Assembly (NCBI GenBank): GCA_014191855.1
Contig: BJHF01000003.1
Span: 1 to 64,000, forward strand
DNA from: Deltaproteobacteria bacterium
GTDB lineage: Bacteria; Myxococcota_A; UBA796; SXON01
Reading direction: 5' to 3'
Length of the DNA stretch: 64,000 nt
In this document: positions 60,728 through 64,000 of the stretch, one piece after another
How the letters are laid out: every line of letters begins with the position of its first letter
Numbering within the stretch: position 1 is the first letter of the stretch
Notes under the pieces: model-generated
Told to the model about the DNA's origin: nothing
The model's input: only the letters and a program-made list of their open reading frames with translations
Database searches by the model: none
Made by a program: the position numbers and the translations under genes

Positions 60728-61513
60728 GTGCGCGTGGACATCCTCACCTTGTTCCCCGAGATGGTGACGCCGGCCCTCACGGGATCGATCCTGGGGCGCG
60801 CGGCGAAGGCCGGGGCCTGGAGCCTCGGCGTGCACGACGTGCGCGACCACGGGTTAGGCAAGCACCGCACCGTAGACGACGCCCCCTTCGGCGGCGGCAG
60901 CGGGATGGTGATGCGCCCGGACGTGGTGGCCGCGGCGATCGCCGAGGTGCGACGTCCTGAAAGCTACGTCGTGCTGCTCGAGGCGAGCGGAACGCGCTTC
61001 ACCCAGGCGGTGGCGCAGCGCCTCTCGGAGCGGCCCCACCTCGTGTTCGTATGCGGGCACTACGAGGGGGTGGACGCCCGCGTGCGCGACGTGCTGGTGG
61101 ATGAGGCCATCTCCATCGGCGACTATGTGCTCACCGGCGGCGAGCTGGCGGCCTGCGTGATCGTGGACGCCGTGGTGCGGCTGCTCCCCGGCGCCCTGGG
61201 GAACGACGCGAGCATCGTGGACGAAAGCTTCTCCGCGGGCCTGTTGGAGTACCCGCACTACACCCGCCCGCGCGACTTCGAGGGGCATCTTGTGCCCGAT
61301 GTGCTGCTCTCCGGCGACCACGGCAAGGTGGCGACGTGGCGGAAGCGCGCCGCCGAGGCGCGCACCTGGGCGCTTCGGCCTGATCTCGCCGCGGCGCTGG
61401 GGCTGCGCGATCCGGCGCTCGTTGCCGCGGAAACACAGGCGCTCGCGGAGGCGAAGGAGGCCCGCGCGCAAGCGCGAAGGGCTGCACGCGCGGCCCGCCG
61501 CGAAGGCGGCTGA
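60728..61513 (+). CDS. trmD: tRNA (guanine-N1)-methyltransferase
   Basis: [71 protein letters not shown]. Confidence 0.96.
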   Translation: MRVDILTLFPEMVTPALTGSILGRAAKAGAWSLGVHDVRDHGLGKHRTVDDAPFGGGSGMVMRPDVVAAAIAEVRRPESYVVLLEASGTRFTQAVAQRLSERPHLVFVCGHYEGVDARVRDVLVDEAISIGDYVLTGGELAACVIVDAVVRLLPGALGNDASIVDESFSAGLLEYPHYTRPRDFEGHLVPDVLLSGDHGKVATWRKRAAEARTWALRPDLAAALGLRDPALVAAETQALAEAKEARAQARRAARAARREGG

Positions 61514-61514
61514 G

Positions 61515-61805
61515 CTACTGAATACAGGCGTTGGTCTTGTCTTTCGCCTGCGCCCGCATCACGTAGCAGAGGCCGTTGCACATCGCCCGACGGTCGGACT
61601 CCGCGAGCTCCAACCCGGGGTACCCGCCCTGGGTGGCGGCCAGGGCGGCGCAGTCGGGGTCCCGCGCCAGGCAGCGCGCTTCGCACGTTGCGCCCCGGCC
61701 GAGCGCCCAGCCCAGCTCACCCCGGTGCGCCTTCCACCATCCCCAACCGACGAGGAGGATGGTGGCGGTGAGGGCGAAGATCGCCAGCTCTCGACTACGC
61801 TTCAC
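61515..61805 (-). CDS. Small membrane-anchored cysteine-containing protein
   Basis: GTG start: VKRSRELAIFALTATILLVGWGWWKAHRGELGWALGRGATCEARCLARDPDCAAL...RAMCNGLCYVMRAQAKDKTNACIQ; GTGA overlap with upstream kinase. Confidence 0.6.
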   Translation of the reverse strand: MKRSRELAIFALTATILLVGWGWWKAHRGELGWALGRGATCEARCLARDPDCAALAATQGGYPGLELAESDRRAMCNGLCYVMRAQAKDKTNACIQ

Positions 61806-63391
61806 TTGACCGAACAGTTCTGGAATTGCGAGGTGCAGGTGAGCGTGGTGGTTCCACCAGTGGCCACCACCACGCCCCGCCTGGTGATGGTGGTGCCATC
61901 CGGGAAGGTGGCCACCGCGCTGTAGGTGCCCGCGGGCACCTCGCCACCCGAGAACGTGCCTGCTTCGCCGGAGAAGGTGACCGATGCCGCATCCCCCTTC
62001 ACGACGATGCGACCGGGGCCGGCTGCTGGCGCGGGCTCCACAGGGGGGGCCACGACCGACGCTGCAGGCGCCGGGGCCGGAGCCGCGCCCTTCGTCGGCG
62101 TAGCCACAGGCGGCGCTTTCGAAGGAGCGCCAGCCGGCTCCGGCTTCACCTTTGCCGGCTCCGTGCCCGGTTTTGGGCTTGCGGGCGGAGGTTGCGCCGT
62201 GGTCGGCGCCTTTGCGGCGGGCGTGGGCGCCGGCGCCTTGCTGACCGGCGGGGGCGCGGCGACACCGGGCACCGGAGCCGAAACGGGCGTGGCCTTGTCC
62301 GGCTTGTCTGGCCCAAACAGCAGCACCCCCACGATGATCACGGCAGCCACCAGCCCGGCCACCAGCAGCGCGGCCGGAGCCGCCAGCCACGACAGGGAGA
62401 AGCCCCCGGCTGCCCTTGGCTTGGAGAGCGGCAGCACCCCCGAGCGCTCGATGAGCAGCGTACCGGAACGATCCGCGGGTGCCTGGCCGCGGCGCTCTTC
62501 CTGGAGCTTCAGCACGCCAGGAACCACCCGCTCCGCCCACTCATCCAGCGTGTCGCCCGGGAGCGCCTGCCGGATGGTCGCAGCGAGGCGGGCCGTTTCC
62601 CGGGCGGTGGGCCGATCCTGCGCTTTCGGCGCGAGCATCTGCGCCACAAGGTCGTGCAGCGGCTGCGAGATCTCCTCGAGCCACGCCCACTGCGCGCGCA
62701 GCTTGTCGCCCGGGGGGACCCGATCCGCGTCCATCGCCGTTTTTCCCGGCTTCACCGACGTGAGCATCTCAAACAGGGTGACGCCGAGCGCGTAGATGTC
62801 CCCCGCGTGGGTATCTTCGCCGTAGAAGCGCTCCGGCGCCATGTACGGCACGGTGCCAAACGCCGCCTCGGAGGTGTGCTCTTCACGGTCCTTCATCTCG
62901 GCGCGCGCCACGCCGAAGTCGAGGATCTTCACCTCGCCCTGCGCCGTGACCCGCAGGTTGGAGGGCTTGATGTCGCGATGGATGAGCCGCAGGGGCTGCC
63001 CATCGGTGCCGTTCTGATGGTAGGCCGCGTGCAGCGCCCCGGCGACTTCCTCGATCATCGCCAAGGCCGCGACGGGCGGGATGGCGCCCTGCTTCAAGAG
63101 CTCCGTGATGTCGCAACCCTCGACGTACTCCATCACGATGGCCCAACTGCCATCGAGCTCCATCAGGTCATCGACGCGAACGATGGCGCGGTGACGAATC
63201 GCGGCCAGCATCCGCGCCTCATCCCGAAGCCGCCCCAACAGCCCGGGCGTGGAGACCTTCTCCGGGCGCAGCAGCTTCACCGCAACGCGACGATCCAAGC
63301 CGGAGCCGACGGTGTTGGCAAGGTACACGGAGCCGAACGCACCCTGGCCGAGGAGCGCGGCGATCCGGTAGCTTCGCCCGCCCCTCACCAC
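61802..63391 (-). CDS. Membrane Ser/Thr protein kinase with Ala/Pro linker and PEGA-like C-terminus
   Basis: YRIAALLGQGAFGSVYLANTVGSGLDRRVAVKLL, LIHRDIKPSNLRVT, KILDFGVARAE; TM LSWLAAPAALLVAGLVAAVIIVGVLLF. Confidence 0.93.
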   Translation of the reverse strand: MVRGGRSYRIAALLGQGAFGSVYLANTVGSGLDRRVAVKLLRPEKVSTPGLLGRLRDEARMLAAIRHRAIVRVDDLMELDGSWAIVMEYVEGCDITELLKQGAIPPVAALAMIEEVAGALHAAYHQNGTDGQPLRLIHRDIKPSNLRVTAQGEVKILDFGVARAEMKDREEHTSEAAFGTVPYMAPERFYGEDTHAGDIYALGVTLFEMLTSVKPGKTAMDADRVPPGDKLRAQWAWLEEISQPLHDLVAQMLAPKAQDRPTARETARLAATIRQALPGDTLDEWAERVVPGVLKLQEERRGQAPADRSGTLLIERSGVLPLSKPRAAGGFSLSWLAAPAALLVAGLVAAVIIVGVLLFGPDKPDKATPVSAPVPGVAAPPPVSKAPAPTPAAKAPTTAQPPPASPKPGTEPAKVKPEPAGAPSKAPPVATPTKGAAPAPAPAASVVAPPVEPAPAAGPGRIVVKGDAASVTFSGEAGTFSGGEVPAGTYSAVATFPDGTTITRRGVVVATGGTTTLTCTSQFQNCSVK

Positions 63392-63479
63392 GGGAGGAGC
63401 CTCCCGCGCCCAGCGCTGCTCGTGCCGTGCCGCATGACGGGAGATCCTACCACGCGCGAGCGCGCAGGCCCGCCGATTC

Positions 63480-64000
63480 TTAGCCCATCAGGCTCAGTTC
63501 GCCCGAACGCATCGCCGCGCGGCGCCCGGCGCCGACGCCGATCCACTGCACGGTTCCGTCGAAGCCCACGACGACGACTCCGCGAAGCACGCTCGCCGTG
63601 CGCGCGGCAATTTCTCGCTCACGTGAGGCTGCGAAGCGCCCGACGAACGCGAGCACCGCATCCTCCGCATCGCCCACGGGGAGCCCCGCGAAGACATGGA
63701 GCCCTTCCTCGGCCGCGCGCAGCACCGCGTCGGCGTCGTCGATGCCGGGCACGTCCGTCACCGCGACAGCGTCGGCGTCCTGCCGGAGCGCCTGCCGGAG
63801 GCCTTCGTGGAACGAGGCCACATCGGTACCCACCTCCCGCTGGCTGATGCTCGCGCGAGCATCCTGGTGCAACCAATCGATCGGGTCTTCGATGCTCACC
63901 AGCCGGCCCCACGCGCGCTCGTTGAACTCCCGGATGATGGCAGCGACCACGGCCCTGCGTTTGCGCGCACCCCCGATCAGCACCAGGCCCGGCGGCCCCT
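63480..64000 (-). CDS. PilT/GspE-family ATPase-like protein with degenerate nucleotide-binding motifs (truncated by window end)
   Basis: GPPGLVLIGGARKRRAVVAAIIREFNERAWGRLVSIEDPIDWLHQDARASISQREVGTDVASFHEGLRQALRQDADAVAVTDVPGIDDADAVLRAAEEGLHVFAGL aligns by eye with PilT core. Confidence 0.78.
   Translation of the reverse strand, partial: GPPGLVLIGGARKRRAVVAAIIREFNERAWGRLVSIEDPIDWLHQDARASISQREVGTDVASFHEGLRQALRQDADAVAVTDVPGIDDADAVLRAAEEGLHVFAGLPVGDAEDAVLAFVGRFAASREREIAARTASVLRGVVVVGFDGTVQWIGVGAGRRAAMRSGELSLMG

Overview
This 64 kb high-GC window is chromosomal DNA from a Gram-negative, myxobacteria/Deltaproteobacteria-like organism. That placement rests on gene content (LPS, Lol and type IV pilus genes, AgmX/PglI-type proteins, MopE-repeat lipoproteins), not on a search. 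I see no CRISPR array, IS element, prophage or rRNA operon, and one tRNA (Phe-GAA). Both ends cut type IV pilus-type ATPase genes: PilB at the left, and a PilT-like gene lacking a recognisable Walker A at the right. Housekeeping blocks include kdsB-pyrG-lptC/A-like-rpiB-glyA-nrdR-ribD-ribE-ribBA-ribH-nusB, rpsP-khpA-rimM-trmD, ftsK-lolA, rimO and hppA. The most interesting region is a colinear minus-strand block (about 24.4-38.5 kb). It encodes a Glt/Agl/Nfs-like trans-envelope machine: an AgmX/PglI-type protein, a TolQ-TolR-TolR motor in which one TolR lacks the membrane aspartate, three large TPR proteins, small periplasmic proteins, an outer-membrane barrel and a Wza-like exporter. A second, complete TolQ-TolR-TolR cassette lies at 14.9-16.6 kb. 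Other items of note: a 1.6k-aa MopE-repeat/FG-GAP lipoprotein, an SppA fused to a predicted beta-barrel, a cysteine-rich lipoprotein, and a near-perfect 22-bp palindrome between dacB and sppA. All calls are from reading the sequence and supplied ORFs; no database search was run.
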